NCBI RefSeq assembly: GCF_009711445.1
Contig: NZ_SMMC01000211.1
Coordinates: forward strand, 1 to 58,774
Source of the DNA: Curvivirga aplysinae
GTDB taxonomy: Bacteria > Pseudomonadota > Alphaproteobacteria > UBA8366 > Aestuariispiraceae
Length of the DNA: 58,774 bases
Reading direction: 5' to 3'
Positions within the stretch are counted from its first letter, which is position 1. Each line of letters opens with the position of its first letter. This document shows, piece by piece, positions 1 through 10,228 of the stretch. The notes below the pieces were generated by a model. It made no database searches. It was not told where the DNA came from and saw only the letters and a program-made list of their open reading frames with translations. A program made the translations under genes and the position numbers.

Positions 1-1000
1 CATCATCAATGATTGGTTGCGTAATTGCCTGTGCCCGTTCTGCACCATCTTTCAAGACGGAATCAATATAGGCTTCATCATTCAACAAGCGTTGCATTTC
101 TTCGCCAATTGGACCCAAGACTTCTACCGCCAGTTCGGTCAGAATTTCCTTGAAATCCTTAAAGGATTTACCACCAACTTCTGCCAATGCCTGTTCAGAT
201 GTCATATCTTGAAGGGCCGCATAGATACCCACCAGGTTACGAGCCTCAGCGCGATCTTCCAAGCCATCCATTTCTGTCGGCAATGGTTCTGGATCAGTTT
301 TGGCTTTACGTAATTTCAAGGCAATCGCATCACGATCATCTGTCAAGTTGATACGGCTGTAATCAGATTGATCCGATTTAGACATTTTTTTAGACCCATC
401 ACGCAACGACATCACACGTGCAGCTTGACCCAAAATCACAGGTTCCGGTTCCGGGAAGAAATTCGACACATCCCAGTCATTATTAAACTTATTTGCAATA
501 TCACGGGTCAGTTCAAGATGCTGTTTCTGATCTTCACCAACCGGCACATGGGTCGCCTTATAAGCCAGGATATCAGCCGCCATCAGATTTGGATAAGAAA
601 ACAAACCTGTAGAGGCATTTTCACGGTTCTTGCCTGCTTTTTCCTTAAACTGGGTCATACGGTTCAACCACCCCATACGCGCAACACAGTTAAACACCCA
701 CGCCAATTCTGCATGGTTCGGATTGCGGGATTGATTAAACAATGCGGATTTTTTCACATCAATGCCAGATGCAATAAAGCTTGCTGTCACTTCACGGATA
801 GATTTACGCAAAGCCGATGGATCTTGCCATGTGGTTATCGCGTGCATATCAACGACACAGAAAACACATTCGTAATCCTGTTGCATACGCACCCAGTTAC
901 GAATAGCCCCTAGATAGTTTCCTAAATGCAGGTTACCTGTCGGTTGCACACCAGAAAAAATACGGTTTGTTGGTAATTTATCAGAATAATCTTTTGTCAT
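1..1000 (-). CDS. trpS: Tryptophan--tRNA ligase (3' end cut by window edge)
   Basis: Charges tRNA-Trp with tryptophan in the cytoplasm (class Ic aminoacyl-tRNA synthetase). Reading from the ATG at 1000, the protein has the class I HIGH-like signature PTGNLHLGN at about residues 20-28 and the KMSKS loop at about 205-209. The 333 codons in the window nearly equal the usual 330-340 aa, so only the last few residues lie outside. In many alphaproteobacteria trpS sits beside murJ; here murJ is about 45 kb away in the same window. No T-box-like leader is evident upstream. The family assignment is secure. Confidence 0.96.
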   Translation of the reverse strand, partial: MTKDYSDKLPTNRIFSGVQPTGNLHLGNYLGAIRNWVRMQQDYECVFCVVDMHAITTWQDPSALRKSIREVTASFIASGIDVKKSALFNQSRNPNHAELAWVFNCVARMGWLNRMTQFKEKAGKNRENASTGLFSYPNLMAADILAYKATHVPVGEDQKQHLELTRDIANKFNNDWDVSNFFPEPEPVILGQAARVMSLRDGSKKMSKSDQSDYSRINLTDDRDAIALKLRKAKTDPEPLPTEMDGLEDRAEARNLVGIYAALQDMTSEQALAEVGGKSFKDFKEILTELAVEVLGPIGEEMQRLLNDEAYIDSVLKDGAERAQAITQPIIDD

Positions 1001-1073
1001 TTATAAAACTGCCGCATTGCTGCAAACAGCCCCACTCAAAGGTTTTGGACGCCCGAAGGGTTTCACAGAAAAA

Positions 1074-1088
1074 GGAACAGAATGTTCC
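1074..1088. promoter_or_regulatory. Short palindrome upstream of trpS
   Basis: A perfect inverted repeat, GGAACA-GAA-TGTTCC, lies 74 bases before the trpS start. Its position suggests an operator, but no cognate regulator is known from the window. It does not fit the alphaproteobacterial LexA spacing (GTTC-N7-GTTC). It could be chance. Confidence 0.25.
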
Positions 1089-1233
1089 CGATTAAAATTT
1101 GCTTACAAGAAAGCAACGCCCACGGTTATGACGACCTGCCCCCTATCGGTCAAGGGGAATTCCAAATAACTATATTTTCCAACAAATTGTGGTATATATG
1201 TAACATTAAAACCGAAATGAATTGGCGAAATAG

Positions 1234-1695
1234 ATGACATGGTTACAGCTTAAATTCCCGCCTCCATTGGTGGCTTTGGTCTTTCTGATACATCTGGGAC
1301 TAGTCGCCTATATGTATCCAGACACTATTTTTAGCTTTCCTTATCAATCCTATATTGCCGTGATTATTGGTTTAATTGGATTAGCCTTGGGAATTACGGC
1401 TTCTATCGAATTTCGTAAAATCAAAACTGCTGTAAATCCAAGGAAGCCGGAACTGGCACAAAGCCTAGTCACAAATGGTGTTTTTAAATATAGCCGAAAC
1501 CCCATGTATCTTGGATTGGTGATTATTATCTGTGCGGCTGTGATTTTTGCCGGGAATTTTATTACCTTAATGCATCCAATCCTGCTTGTAATGTATTTAC
1601 ATTTTTTCCAAATACGGCCTGAAGAGCGTATTTTACTAGATAAATTCGGGGAAGATTATCTTGTTTACATGACACATACGCGTCGTTGGATTTAA
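1234..1695 (+). CDS. Isoprenylcysteine carboxyl methyltransferase / PEMT-like membrane methyltransferase
   Basis: Small integral-membrane protein of 153 aa with about four hydrophobic segments. It has the family motif RNPMYLG at about 88-94 and the C-terminal EE pair (RPEER) with a following amphipathic tail, which form the S-adenosylmethionine site in ICMT/PEMT-like enzymes. The bacterial substrate is unknown; lipids or small thiols are possible. It stands alone between divergent trpS and convergent trxA, so the context gives no pathway. The ATG at 1234 gives the expected length. The family is well supported and the substrate is not. Confidence 0.8.
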   Translation: MTWLQLKFPPPLVALVFLIHLGLVAYMYPDTIFSFPYQSYIAVIIGLIGLALGITASIEFRKIKTAVNPRKPELAQSLVTNGVFKYSRNPMYLGLVIIICAAVIFAGNFITLMHPILLVMYLHFFQIRPEERILLDKFGEDYLVYMTHTRRWI

Positions 1696-1700
1696 AACAG

Positions 1701-1728
1701 AAAAGGGCCGCTAGAACGCGACCCTTTT
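1701..1728 (-). terminator. Intrinsic terminator between trxA and the methyltransferase gene
   Basis: AAAAGGGCCGC, a 6-base loop and GCGACCCTTTT form an 11-bp stem. The single mismatch becomes a G-U wobble in the minus-strand RNA, so the hairpin is best for ending trxA, although it probably also acts on the convergent gene. Confidence 0.75.
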
Positions 1729-1775
1729 CAAATTCGTAAGCTTCAAAAGCTAAACACAATCATATGCGATGCATA

Positions 1776-2096
1776 TTATTTGTTAGAGTTAATCCACTCT
1801 TCCAATTGTGTTTTTGGCAATGCGCCAACTTTTGTAGCAACAACTTCACCGTCTTTGAACATCATCAATGTTGGAATACCACGCACACCGAATTTGGATG
1901 GTGTATCTGGGTTTTCATCAATGTTGATCTTTGCAATCTTAACTTCGCCTTTCATGTCAGAAGCAATTTCTTCCAAAGCCGGGCCAATCATCTTACAAGG
2001 GCCACACCATTCAGCCCAGTAATCAACTACAACTGGTTGGTCAGCATCAAGAACAGCACTTTCGAATTCGTCGTCTGTTACATTTACAGTGGACAT
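1776..2096 (-). CDS. trxA: Thioredoxin
   Basis: General cytoplasmic protein disulfide reductase, 106 aa. It has the classic WCGPCK active site (Cys31, Cys34) and the cis-proline segment RGIPT near residue 75. The ATG at 2096 is chosen over a longer upstream extension because it is preceded by AAGGAGC at good spacing and gives the canonical 105-110 aa length. It follows addA on the same strand with a 55-base gap, an arrangement common in alphaproteobacteria, and ends at a strong hairpin. Assignment secure. Confidence 0.97.
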   Translation of the reverse strand: MSTVNVTDDEFESAVLDADQPVVVDYWAEWCGPCKMIGPALEEIASDMKGEVKIAKINIDENPDTPSKFGVRGIPTLMMFKDGEVVATKVGALPKTQLEEWINSNK

Positions 2097-2151
2097 TTCT
2101 TTGCTCCTTAAAATGTCTTCAATCATCCGACATGTAGACGGATTATGGTTT

Positions 2152-5100
2152 CTACTTTTTCCTAATGTAGGGAGTGGGTGAAAACAGGTCAAGTTGTCCT
2201 TTGTCCAATTCCATAATTCTTGGCCCATCTGTCCATAAAAGTGCACATCGAATATCATGGTCTGGATAGATTTTATCCAACACCGCACGATAACTAGCCA
2301 TTTGTTTTAAATAGGCTTCTGGCACATCTGCTGGGTCCATCGGACTTGGTCGCAGGGTTTTGTAATCTACGATAAAAACTTCTGTGCCTGAAACGATCAA
2401 ACGGTCAATCTGGCCCGAAACCAGTTGTGTTTTATCCCCTTCAATCAATCCCACCACAGGGACTTCCGCACGACTATCAGGCCCGAAAAGAGAGGCGAAT
2501 TCAGGCTTTTCCATCACCGCCATTACCTCATCTGCCAGCTCAATTTGATAGGCCTCATCAATGCCATGGGCAGGTTGAGCCAAGAATTTCAACGTAGCAT
2601 CCCGCCGTTTTGCCAAAGGTAAATCCGGCACGCTTTGAAGCAGGCGATGCACCAATCGACCACGTTTATAATATTTCTGCGCCTTCACTTGTCGCGGTGA
2701 ACGCACAGGCGGATTTGCAACTTCCACAGTTGCCGCAGATGGAATCAAAGGACGCGGAGGCATAGGTTCTGCCCCCGGTGCCACACGCATCCAAAACGGC
2801 ATTTCTTCTTGCACCGTTTCGGCAACGATCTCTTCTTCTTTTTGAATGATTTCAGCAGTATGCGCTTCCTCATATATCCAGGCTTTCCCAGTCCAGCTAT
2901 CCATACTGTCAATAGGGGCAGCAAAATCTACCTCTGTTCCAATCTTTCTCAGGCCCTGTTCAATCAATTCATGCCAACAATCCGCCGATGCCCCATTGGT
3001 CCCAGCCGATCCACAAACCAACAATCGATCTTCCGCACGGGTCAAAGCCACATAAAGCAATCGACGATATTCCTGATTTTGGGCTTTCTTTAAATCTGCC
3101 TTTGCCTTTTCCCCAACGGCTTCCTGATAATGCCCGCTTGGGGTCCAGATAGGGAATTGTTTATCCCCCTCTTTTACCCAGTACATTTTATCACGCATCA
3201 TAGGAACAGAGGTTGTATCCGGCATAATCACGATCGGCGCCTGAAGACCTTTTGATCCATGCACCGTCATAATTTTTACTTCATCTCGAACACCTGCTTC
3301 CAAGTCACGTTTCACTTCGGATTGACCTGCATGGAACCAGTGTAAAAAGCCTTGTAAGGACGGCGCATTGCCTTGTTCGTAACTCAAAGCCATGGCAAGA
3401 AATTCTTCTAGCGGATCTTCGACTTCCCGACCTAATCTCGCCACCATCGCTTCACGTCCAGTTAAACTACGATCTTCTTTTTTATCCAATGCAGGACAAG
3501 AACGGGCCAGAATACTTGAGAATAACTCAAAAGGACGAATAAAATCCGTGCGGGCCAATAAATCAGAAAGCCAATTTACCACAGGCCCGAAACGTGGATG
3601 ATCTCGTCCGGTTTCCCGTAAATTAAACCACAAGGATCGACTTCCTCGTTTATGGGCCAATTTAAACAAATCATCATCATTAAGACCCAAAAGAGGTGTC
3701 TTTAACAAAGTTGCAAGCGATAAATCATCATCCGGCATAATCAGGAATTGCGCCAATACCATCAAATCCATCACCACAATCTGTTCTGACAGGATCATCC
3801 GGTCCACACCCGCCACGGGGATATTTTTACGTTTTAGGGCACGCACCAATAAATCCACAAAGGCATCACGGCGACGCACCAAAACCATAATATCCCCAGC
3901 GCGCACTTTTCGAGCCTTGGCTGGTAAATCTTCTTGTCCAATCCAATTCGCCACTTGATTTGCCAATGCATCCGCCAATCTTTGTTTTGGACTGGCATCG
4001 CGTTCGGTTTCCGTTGGTAGCAACCACGGATCAGGATCAACTGTACGATCTGCTTGCACCACCGGCCATATTTCCACACGCCCCCCATGTCCTTGACGGA
4101 AGGCATTGTGATGGATTTCACGTTCTAACGGCACCACCCCATCTCGTGCGACCGGATTTTCAAAGATAGCATCCACCGTTTTTAGAACCGCATTGGTGGA
4201 TCGGAAACTGGTATCCATCGGAACCATATCCCAATCCTGCCCAACCTCTTTTACAAGATCAGCAAACACGCCTTGCATACGATTAAATTCACGTGGATCA
4301 GCCCGCTGGAAACTAAAAATGGATTGTTTCTCATCCCCAACGGCAAAGATGGTTCTAAATACATCACGCTCAAATTTTTCAGGACGGGTATTATATTGTC
4401 CTTCGCCTGTAAAAAATTCACGGGTTAAGGTTTCCACCACTTGCCATTGTTCCGGGTTGGTATCTTGCGCCTCATCAATCAAGACATGATCAAGACCGCC
4501 ATCCAGTTTGAACATGACCCAAGCAGCTGCCCCATCTTCTTTAGTCAGCAGGTTTACAGATTTCAAAATCAGATCGTCAAAATCCAGAAGATCACGTGCC
4601 TGTTTTTCTGTCTCATAAGCCCGTAGCATAGCTTCGCCCAAACGCAACACACCCGCCGACGCCGTTGCCGTTACTTGGCGTGCGATGCGATCTTGCACAC
4701 GAATGATACGATCTTGCTCATTTAACATCACATCTAAAAGGTCAGGACGATCTTCACCCCGTTTCTTAGTCATGACATTCGCTTTAGGATCAAGCTTCTG
4801 AGTCAAAAAGACGGATCGATAAGTTTCATATCCAACCACACGTCCAGCTTCGTCAGTCTCAAGCCACGATGCCAATTTTTCTGCGGAAGACTGATCCGTT
4901 TTTGTGCCCCCTTGCAGATGTATCATGGCATCACGTAATGCATTGCGATCAAAGGCCCCTTCTTTACTAGCCTCCTTAATTACGTCTTCTTCACTCACCC
5001 CACGCACGGCATCTAGCAAATTAAAAAGCTCACCTTCAACTCTATTCAGGCAATCTAGGGGACTTTCATCAGGACGTTGATCTAATAACCGTTTGAGGCG

Positions 5101-5718
5101 CCCCCGTTCATAGATCAAGCCACGCATCAATTGGGCAAAGCTCTCTTCATTACTATGGCGGGTAACAACTTTGAGCGCAGATTGTAAAACACCGGCCTGG
5201 TCCGCCGCCCGCAAGATGGTATCTTGGGCGCGCATCAACATTTCATTGGCAGACCGATCATCCAGAATTTGGAAATTAGGTGATACACCCGCTTCTAAGG
5301 GGAAGCGTCCAAGCAAAGACTGGCAGAAACTATGGACCGTTAATATCTTGAGGCCCCCCGGTGTATCCAAAACACGGGCGAATAGCTGTCGGGCAAGCTG
5401 CATATCATCCTGATTGGGCGCAATCCCCATCAGTTGATGCAATTCCTGAAACAGCTTCTCTTCTTCCATCGTCGCCCATTCACCAAGTTTTTCATTCACT
5501 CGGTTGGACATCTCCGCCGCCGCGGCCTTGGTAAAGGTGATACATAGGATTTTTTCAGGCCAAGCGCGCATTAACAACAAAGACAATACACGATCTGTAA
5601 GAACCTTGGTTTTACCACTTCCCGCACTTGCCGACACCCAAACCGAATTAAACGGATTAGACGCACGACGTTGCAAAATATTTGGATCAATGGGGGTGTG
5701 AGATACAGTATCAGACAT
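2152..5718 (-). CDS. addA: ATP-dependent helicase/nuclease AddA (double-strand break repair)
   Basis: The UvrD-like helicase plus nuclease subunit of AddAB, the functional counterpart of RecBCD, which resects double-strand ends for RecA loading. The protein is 1188 aa. Walker A (ASAGSGKT) is at about 30-37, the DEAQD Walker B motif at about 412-418, and the C-terminal RecB-type nuclease carries VFIVDYKT at about 1117-1124. It starts three bases after the addB stop, so the two are co-translated. Length and motif order match alphaproteobacterial AddA, with no sign of damage. Confidence 0.96.
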   Translation of the reverse strand: MSDTVSHTPIDPNILQRRASNPFNSVWVSASAGSGKTKVLTDRVLSLLLMRAWPEKILCITFTKAAAAEMSNRVNEKLGEWATMEEEKLFQELHQLMGIAPNQDDMQLARQLFARVLDTPGGLKILTVHSFCQSLLGRFPLEAGVSPNFQILDDRSANEMLMRAQDTILRAADQAGVLQSALKVVTRHSNEESFAQLMRGLIYERGRLKRLLDQRPDESPLDCLNRVEGELFNLLDAVRGVSEEDVIKEASKEGAFDRNALRDAMIHLQGGTKTDQSSAEKLASWLETDEAGRVVGYETYRSVFLTQKLDPKANVMTKKRGEDRPDLLDVMLNEQDRIIRVQDRIARQVTATASAGVLRLGEAMLRAYETEKQARDLLDFDDLILKSVNLLTKEDGAAAWVMFKLDGGLDHVLIDEAQDTNPEQWQVVETLTREFFTGEGQYNTRPEKFERDVFRTIFAVGDEKQSIFSFQRADPREFNRMQGVFADLVKEVGQDWDMVPMDTSFRSTNAVLKTVDAIFENPVARDGVVPLEREIHHNAFRQGHGGRVEIWPVVQADRTVDPDPWLLPTETERDASPKQRLADALANQVANWIGQEDLPAKARKVRAGDIMVLVRRRDAFVDLLVRALKRKNIPVAGVDRMILSEQIVVMDLMVLAQFLIMPDDDLSLATLLKTPLLGLNDDDLFKLAHKRGSRSLWFNLRETGRDHPRFGPVVNWLSDLLARTDFIRPFELFSSILARSCPALDKKEDRSLTGREAMVARLGREVEDPLEEFLAMALSYEQGNAPSLQGFLHWFHAGQSEVKRDLEAGVRDEVKIMTVHGSKGLQAPIVIMPDTTSVPMMRDKMYWVKEGDKQFPIWTPSGHYQEAVGEKAKADLKKAQNQEYRRLLYVALTRAEDRLLVCGSAGTNGASADCWHELIEQGLRKIGTEVDFAAPIDSMDSWTGKAWIYEEAHTAEIIQKEEEIVAETVQEEMPFWMRVAPGAEPMPPRPLIPSAATVEVANPPVRSPRQVKAQKYYKRGRLVHRLLQSVPDLPLAKRRDATLKFLAQPAHGIDEAYQIELADEVMAVMEKPEFASLFGPDSRAEVPVVGLIEGDKTQLVSGQIDRLIVSGTEVFIVDYKTLRPSPMDPADVPEAYLKQMASYRAVLDKIYPDHDIRCALLWTDGPRIMELDKGQLDLFSPTPYIRKK

Positions 5719-5721
5719 GAT

Positions 5722-8700
5722 TTAATCTTCCCCCTCTTCTGCAATACGCCATTCACCTTCCCGCGCCAGATGTTCGAAATCATTATAGCGGCTGGCATAG
5801 CGCATCTTTGGGGTGGCTAGATAAGGTGTCTTTTCATCAGCAAATTTATGCACAAGTTTCTGCACACCTTCTTCGGCTTCTTCTACTAATTCAGCTAAAG
5901 ATTTATCTTTGATACGAACTGGATGTTCTTTACCTGCCGGATCACCACCGGATAACTTCCAGAAAGAAAGTTCCGCCACATCAAGATCTTCTCCATTTGG
6001 TATTTCTTTAAAACCTGCCTTGGCGGCAATGACTGCTTCCAATGGCAATTGAGGCGCATAACCAGCGGCCACCATCTTACTACTTGGCGGAGAACCTGTT
6101 TTATAGTCCACAATAGACAAAGCCGATTGGTCTCTTGTTTTATCCAATCGATCTGCCTTAGCTGTGAGTATGAATTCGCCCGCAGGGGAATTAAATGTCC
6201 AAGCACCTTGAATCTCACTCAAACTATTAAGCATGACTTTGCGACGATCTTTTTCCTTTTCGACAAACCATGCGGCAATACGTTCAAATCGTGGCCACCA
6301 AAACGCCCTCACAGCAGGGTGCGCCATATGTTGTTGGAAATGTTTCTCCCCAAATTCTAACAATTTATCCAAGGCTGTTTCGGGCAAATTTTGGTTATAG
6401 GGAAAAGCTTCCATAAAATCTTCTAGGGCAGCATGGATAAAGTTACCCCGATCAGCCGCTCCTGGTTCTTGTTCCAAGGGGTCGAGCGGACGAAGGCCTA
6501 AAATCTTTTCCGCATAAATACCATAAGGATTACGCATCCATGCCTCAATCCGGGTGACGGATAGCTTGTTTGGGCGCGCGTCAATTGGCGGTGTTGGTGC
6601 GGGAGGATTAATGGTTTCACCCTCTGCTTGTCCCAATTCAATGGCCCAATCCAACCAAGGTCGGTCCGCTTTCATCAGTTGGGTCATTTCTAGTTTGTCC
6701 AAAACCACATCTAAACGACTTAACCAACGACTTGGCACCGTTGGTGATCCATCGGTCTTTTCCGCACGTGTAATCACCACTTCCCCTGCGCAGAAACATT
6801 GAGCGAAATCATGGGCACTTAACCCGATCCGTCTTTCTGGCAAAGGGAGGCCAAATTTCTGGCGCATAGGCCGAGACATCCAAGGGTCTGACTGACTTTC
6901 CGGCGGCCATATGCCTTCATTTAATCCCCCAAGGATCACAAGATCGGTATGCTGCAGACGGGCTTCCATAGGCCCCCAAATAAAGGCGCGAGGATGTCGA
7001 CCATGGGCGGCACGCACGGCTTGCCCCACCAACAAAGATTCAAACAAACTAGGATATTCTCTTGGCGGCATGGCTTTTACCAAGCTGGCATCTTCCCCCA
7101 AATCCGCAAGGAAATTCGCCAAAGTCTCGCCTGCATCCCCCGCCCAAAGACGGTCCGATCCGCTTTCTTCGTAAGACGCAGCCAAAGCCTCTGCAGCTTC
7201 CATATGGGCTTCCAAAATTACAGGTAAATCGACAGTTTCTTGATCAATCACTTCCAAAAGAGGCTTAAGGGCTGCTTCCAATCGATCCAGAAACGCAGTA
7301 AGACGCGTTACATTTTCATCACGTTTTTCTGGTTTTCGATGATCTGCCTTGGCGTAATCCTCCACTAAAGCGCGCAATCCCTTCATACCCGGTGCAGGTT
7401 TTGGTCCACGCAAACATTCAGTTTCCAATAATCGAACATCACGGCGAAATTGTGCAATATGATCGCCACAAGCCGACATTGGATGTTTTAACAAGGATAA
7501 CAAAGAAACAGGTGATAGGGATAAGGAAACCGCATCTGCCAAAAGACGCATATAGGTTGCAGGTGCTGTAGTTGAAAGTGGTTGCCCCGCTGAATCATCC
7601 ACCTGAATGCCCCAACGTTGTAATTCACTTGCCACACGACGCGCCAACATTCGATCTGGCGATACCAGCGCGACAGTCTGTTCCGGTTCTTGTAACCTTG
7701 CCCGCATTAAAAGGGCAATGGTTGCCGCTTCCGTCCCTGATGTAGGACAATCAATCTGGCAAATACCATCCAGCGCTTTTTCAGGCCAATCACTTAAGCC
7801 CCGCCATTTATCTGTGGTGCGGGCAGATCGCAACGTTTCTGTCATCAATTCTACGCGCGAAATATCACTTGCTTGATGATCTTCAATGCCGTTAAAAGTC
7901 CAAGGCTTCACATCTTCACGTGTTATGCCCATATCCTTTAACACATGGGCAAAACCATATTGCGGATGGGTTTCATCTTCTTCGACTGCAGCCCAATCTT
8001 CATCTGACAAAGACAAATCCACACCCGGCAAGATCACTTGCCCTTCGGGCAGATGAGCGATGACCCGCAATAAATTCGCCGCCGCCGGAATACTACCCGT
8101 CATCCCTGCTGCCAGAATACGTTGAGTTGGTGGTGAGGCTTCCCATGCCATAGCCTGTGCATTCAAAATGCGATTTCGGCGATCCGCCGGATCAAGCGCC
8201 CCATTTTCTTCTAAAATTGCAGGCCAGAATTTCCGCAAAATATCTAGAAATTCAATAATCTCTCGCCAGTGATCAGAAAACTCATGAGACCCTTCAATCA
8301 GGTTTTCCAAACCATCCAATGTTAATTGTTCCGTTTGCACCTGATCTAAAAGACGGGCAAGTTCTTGCGCCAAACGCGCGGCCTGTTCCACAGAGGGCGT
8401 ATGATCCCCAATAGGACGCATACGGATTAAACTGGTCAGCAATAATTGGCGATGCAGATTGGAAATCGCTGGCGGCAGTTCAATTTCTTCCATCAGGCCC
8501 AGATCGGTATGCCCTTCTGCACCCAATAAAAGCTCATCCTCATCCACATCTCCGATCGGACGCATCACAGGTAACAAGATAGGCTTGCCTTTGCCCAATC
8601 GTAAAAAAGCATCTCGTAAGGCACGACAAGCACGACGGGTTGGCAATAAAATCACCATATCGCTGATCGCAAGAGGATCTTCTTCGATATCCTTTAAAAG

Positions 8701-8841
8701 CTTTGCCGCCAGTGCATCTACAAAGGTTATATTCGGAGCGATGGTATAAACGCTTACCTCGCCCGCAACTACCGGTACCGGATGGATCGGTTGGGGCGCT
8801 TCATCAAAGGCTGTAAAAAGATCGGCTTGTTCAATAGTCAT
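5722..8841 (-). CDS. addB: Double-strand break repair protein AddB
   Basis: Partner subunit of AddA, 1039 aa. The N-terminal half resembles a degenerate superfamily I helicase (VILLPTRRACRALRDA near residues 65-80) and the C-terminal part holds a RecB-family nuclease with SIVDYKTG near 908-914. The ATG at 8841 shares its A with the TGA of the upstream nucleotidyltransferase (TGATG), indicating translational coupling; a TTG one codon earlier is less likely. It belongs to the conserved tsaE / murU-like / addB / addA / trxA block. Confidence 0.94.
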   Translation of the reverse strand: MTIEQADLFTAFDEAPQPIHPVPVVAGEVSVYTIAPNITFVDALAAKLLKDIEEDPLAISDMVILLPTRRACRALRDAFLRLGKGKPILLPVMRPIGDVDEDELLLGAEGHTDLGLMEEIELPPAISNLHRQLLLTSLIRMRPIGDHTPSVEQAARLAQELARLLDQVQTEQLTLDGLENLIEGSHEFSDHWREIIEFLDILRKFWPAILEENGALDPADRRNRILNAQAMAWEASPPTQRILAAGMTGSIPAAANLLRVIAHLPEGQVILPGVDLSLSDEDWAAVEEDETHPQYGFAHVLKDMGITREDVKPWTFNGIEDHQASDISRVELMTETLRSARTTDKWRGLSDWPEKALDGICQIDCPTSGTEAATIALLMRARLQEPEQTVALVSPDRMLARRVASELQRWGIQVDDSAGQPLSTTAPATYMRLLADAVSLSLSPVSLLSLLKHPMSACGDHIAQFRRDVRLLETECLRGPKPAPGMKGLRALVEDYAKADHRKPEKRDENVTRLTAFLDRLEAALKPLLEVIDQETVDLPVILEAHMEAAEALAASYEESGSDRLWAGDAGETLANFLADLGEDASLVKAMPPREYPSLFESLLVGQAVRAAHGRHPRAFIWGPMEARLQHTDLVILGGLNEGIWPPESQSDPWMSRPMRQKFGLPLPERRIGLSAHDFAQCFCAGEVVITRAEKTDGSPTVPSRWLSRLDVVLDKLEMTQLMKADRPWLDWAIELGQAEGETINPPAPTPPIDARPNKLSVTRIEAWMRNPYGIYAEKILGLRPLDPLEQEPGAADRGNFIHAALEDFMEAFPYNQNLPETALDKLLEFGEKHFQQHMAHPAVRAFWWPRFERIAAWFVEKEKDRRKVMLNSLSEIQGAWTFNSPAGEFILTAKADRLDKTRDQSALSIVDYKTGSPPSSKMVAAGYAPQLPLEAVIAAKAGFKEIPNGEDLDVAELSFWKLSGGDPAGKEHPVRIKDKSLAELVEEAEEGVQKLVHKFADEKTPYLATPKMRYASRYNDFEHLAREGEWRIAEEGED

Positions 8842-9566
8842 CAAATGATCTTACCATCAACCAAACGTGAACCATAATGAGATTCAGCTTCTTCCAAAGA
8901 TTTCACAGATGAAATGTCTAACCATTCTCCATCATGCACGACCCCAAATAAACGACCCGCAGCTTGTGCTTTATCAAAACTGTCACGTAAAGAGAATGCC
9001 CCTTCCGGCGTATCGTCTAACAAGCGGGGGTGCATAATTCGATAACTGGAAAAGATATATGGTGCACTATCTTCGTCGATCCGGCGTGTCAAACCACCCA
9101 TATCATCCATAAAATAATCACCTGCGCCTCCGTGACCGAATGCTTCTTCTTTGGGGATTAATAGCATCAGACAATCCATCTTTTCATCATCCCAATGGTT
9201 TATAAGATTATGAAGAGATTTTTCTGCATCCCCAATCAAGACCACATCCGCATTAGCCACAAACACGGCATCCTGTCCTAACAACGGCAATGCCTTTTTC
9301 ATACCGCCACCCGTTTCAAGAATTTCGTCTTCATGAGAAAGTTGAACAGAGGGGTCATTTTCAAAATGTGAATGAATTTTTGCCGCTAAATAATGACTAT
9401 TCACCACAAAATCCTTGGTCCCAACAGATCGCAGTAGATCCATACACCAGTCAATTAAAGGTTTACCGAGAAAAGGAACTAATGGTTTAGGAACAGTATT
9501 AGTCAAAGGGCGCATACGGGTGCCAAACCCCGCTGCCATCACCATTGCTTTTGTGATTTTTGCCAC
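8841..9566 (-). CDS. MurU-like sugar-1-phosphate nucleotidyltransferase
   Basis: Transfers a nucleotide to a sugar 1-phosphate. In this chromosomal context homologues act as MurU, making UDP-MurNAc from MurNAc-1-phosphate during peptidoglycan recycling. The 241-aa protein starts with the nucleotidyltransferase signature MAAGFGTRMRPLT (about 10-22), followed by VPKPLVPFLGKP and the metal-binding NADVV segment near 105. Downstream it overlaps addB by one base. In many relatives a kinase gene (amgK, MurNAc/GlcNAc anomeric kinase) lies between tsaE and this gene; here only 102 bases separate them. Family sure, exact substrate inferred from context. Confidence 0.82.
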   Translation of the reverse strand: MAKITKAMVMAAGFGTRMRPLTNTVPKPLVPFLGKPLIDWCMDLLRSVGTKDFVVNSHYLAAKIHSHFENDPSVQLSHEDEILETGGGMKKALPLLGQDAVFVANADVVLIGDAEKSLHNLINHWDDEKMDCLMLLIPKEEAFGHGGAGDYFMDDMGGLTRRIDEDSAPYIFSSYRIMHPRLLDDTPEGAFSLRDSFDKAQAAGRLFGVVHDGEWLDISSVKSLEEAESHYGSRLVDGKII

Positions 9567-9668
9567 TTTAAAATCCCTTCACCCATATCGAAAATGCGAA
9601 TTGATAATGTGCAGGGATTTGTCTTTTCCCGCAAGAGGTGAAGGTCAGGAAGAAATACCTAGAAACTT

Positions 9669-10166
9669 TTAATCAGTAAGACCAACAAGCTTATCCGCCC
9701 AGCGGGCATGAGTCGTGTGAATTTCAATTTGTCGAACATCCCCCCCTTGTTCTGCATGATTAAGTAATATGTCCAAGCGATCCCATGGCAGATAACTACC
9801 AAGTCGGTCCGGCCATTCAATCAAGGAAATACCTTCGCTAAAAGCTTCATCAATGCCCAATTCCAGAACTTCGTTTTCATCTTCTAAACGATAAAGGTCA
9901 TAATGATAAATATCTTCACGATCTGTTTCATACGTTTGCACTAAAGTAAACGTTGGGCTTGGTGCCTGTCCTGCCTGTTTTTGGCGCGATTGAATTAAAG
10001 CCCGGGCAAAGGTGGATTTTCCGGCACCCAAATCACCCCACAAACAAACGACGTCCCCGGCAACCAAAACATTACCAAGGCGTTCTGCGATATGTTTTGT
10101 CGCAGCCTCATCTTCCAAGGTCAGGCTGTATAATGGACGTGTAGCATCATCAAGATTTTCATTCAT
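9669..10166 (-). CDS. tsaE: tRNA threonylcarbamoyladenosine biosynthesis ATPase TsaE
   Basis: ATPase that works with TsaB and TsaD to install t6A37 on ANN-reading tRNAs. The 165-aa protein has Walker A GDLGAGKS at 44-51, the family motif YHYDLYR at 87-93 and IEWPD at 116-120. Located just downstream of divL on the same strand, the typical alphaproteobacterial order. The ATG at 10166 gives the usual length; the tail is slightly longer than that of the enterobacterial protein. Confidence 0.95.
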   Translation of the reverse strand: MNENLDDATRPLYSLTLEDEAATKHIAERLGNVLVAGDVVCLWGDLGAGKSTFARALIQSRQKQAGQAPSPTFTLVQTYETDREDIYHYDLYRLEDENEVLELGIDEAFSEGISLIEWPDRLGSYLPWDRLDILLNHAEQGGDVRQIEIHTTHARWADKLVGLTD

Positions 10167-10228
10167 CTTTCAGGGCTTTCTTTATTCAATCTATGAAAAC
10201 TTATATTGGCGCTGTATGTGCGACTTTT

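Noticed and set aside
1097-2096. Thioredoxin extended to a start at 2288
   Set aside because: The extension would overlap the end of addA, and AAGGAGC directly precedes the internal ATG at 2096.
4193-4489. Open reading frames antisense to addA, addB, dnaK, dnaJ and murJ
   Set aside because: They follow the codon structure of the real genes on the opposite strand, have no ribosome binding sites and resemble no family.
9578-9645. CCTTCACC / GGTGAAGG inverted repeat between tsaE and the murU-like gene
   Set aside because: The arms are 8 bp and about 50 bases apart in a short gap; not distinguishable from chance, and no amgK remnant is readable.
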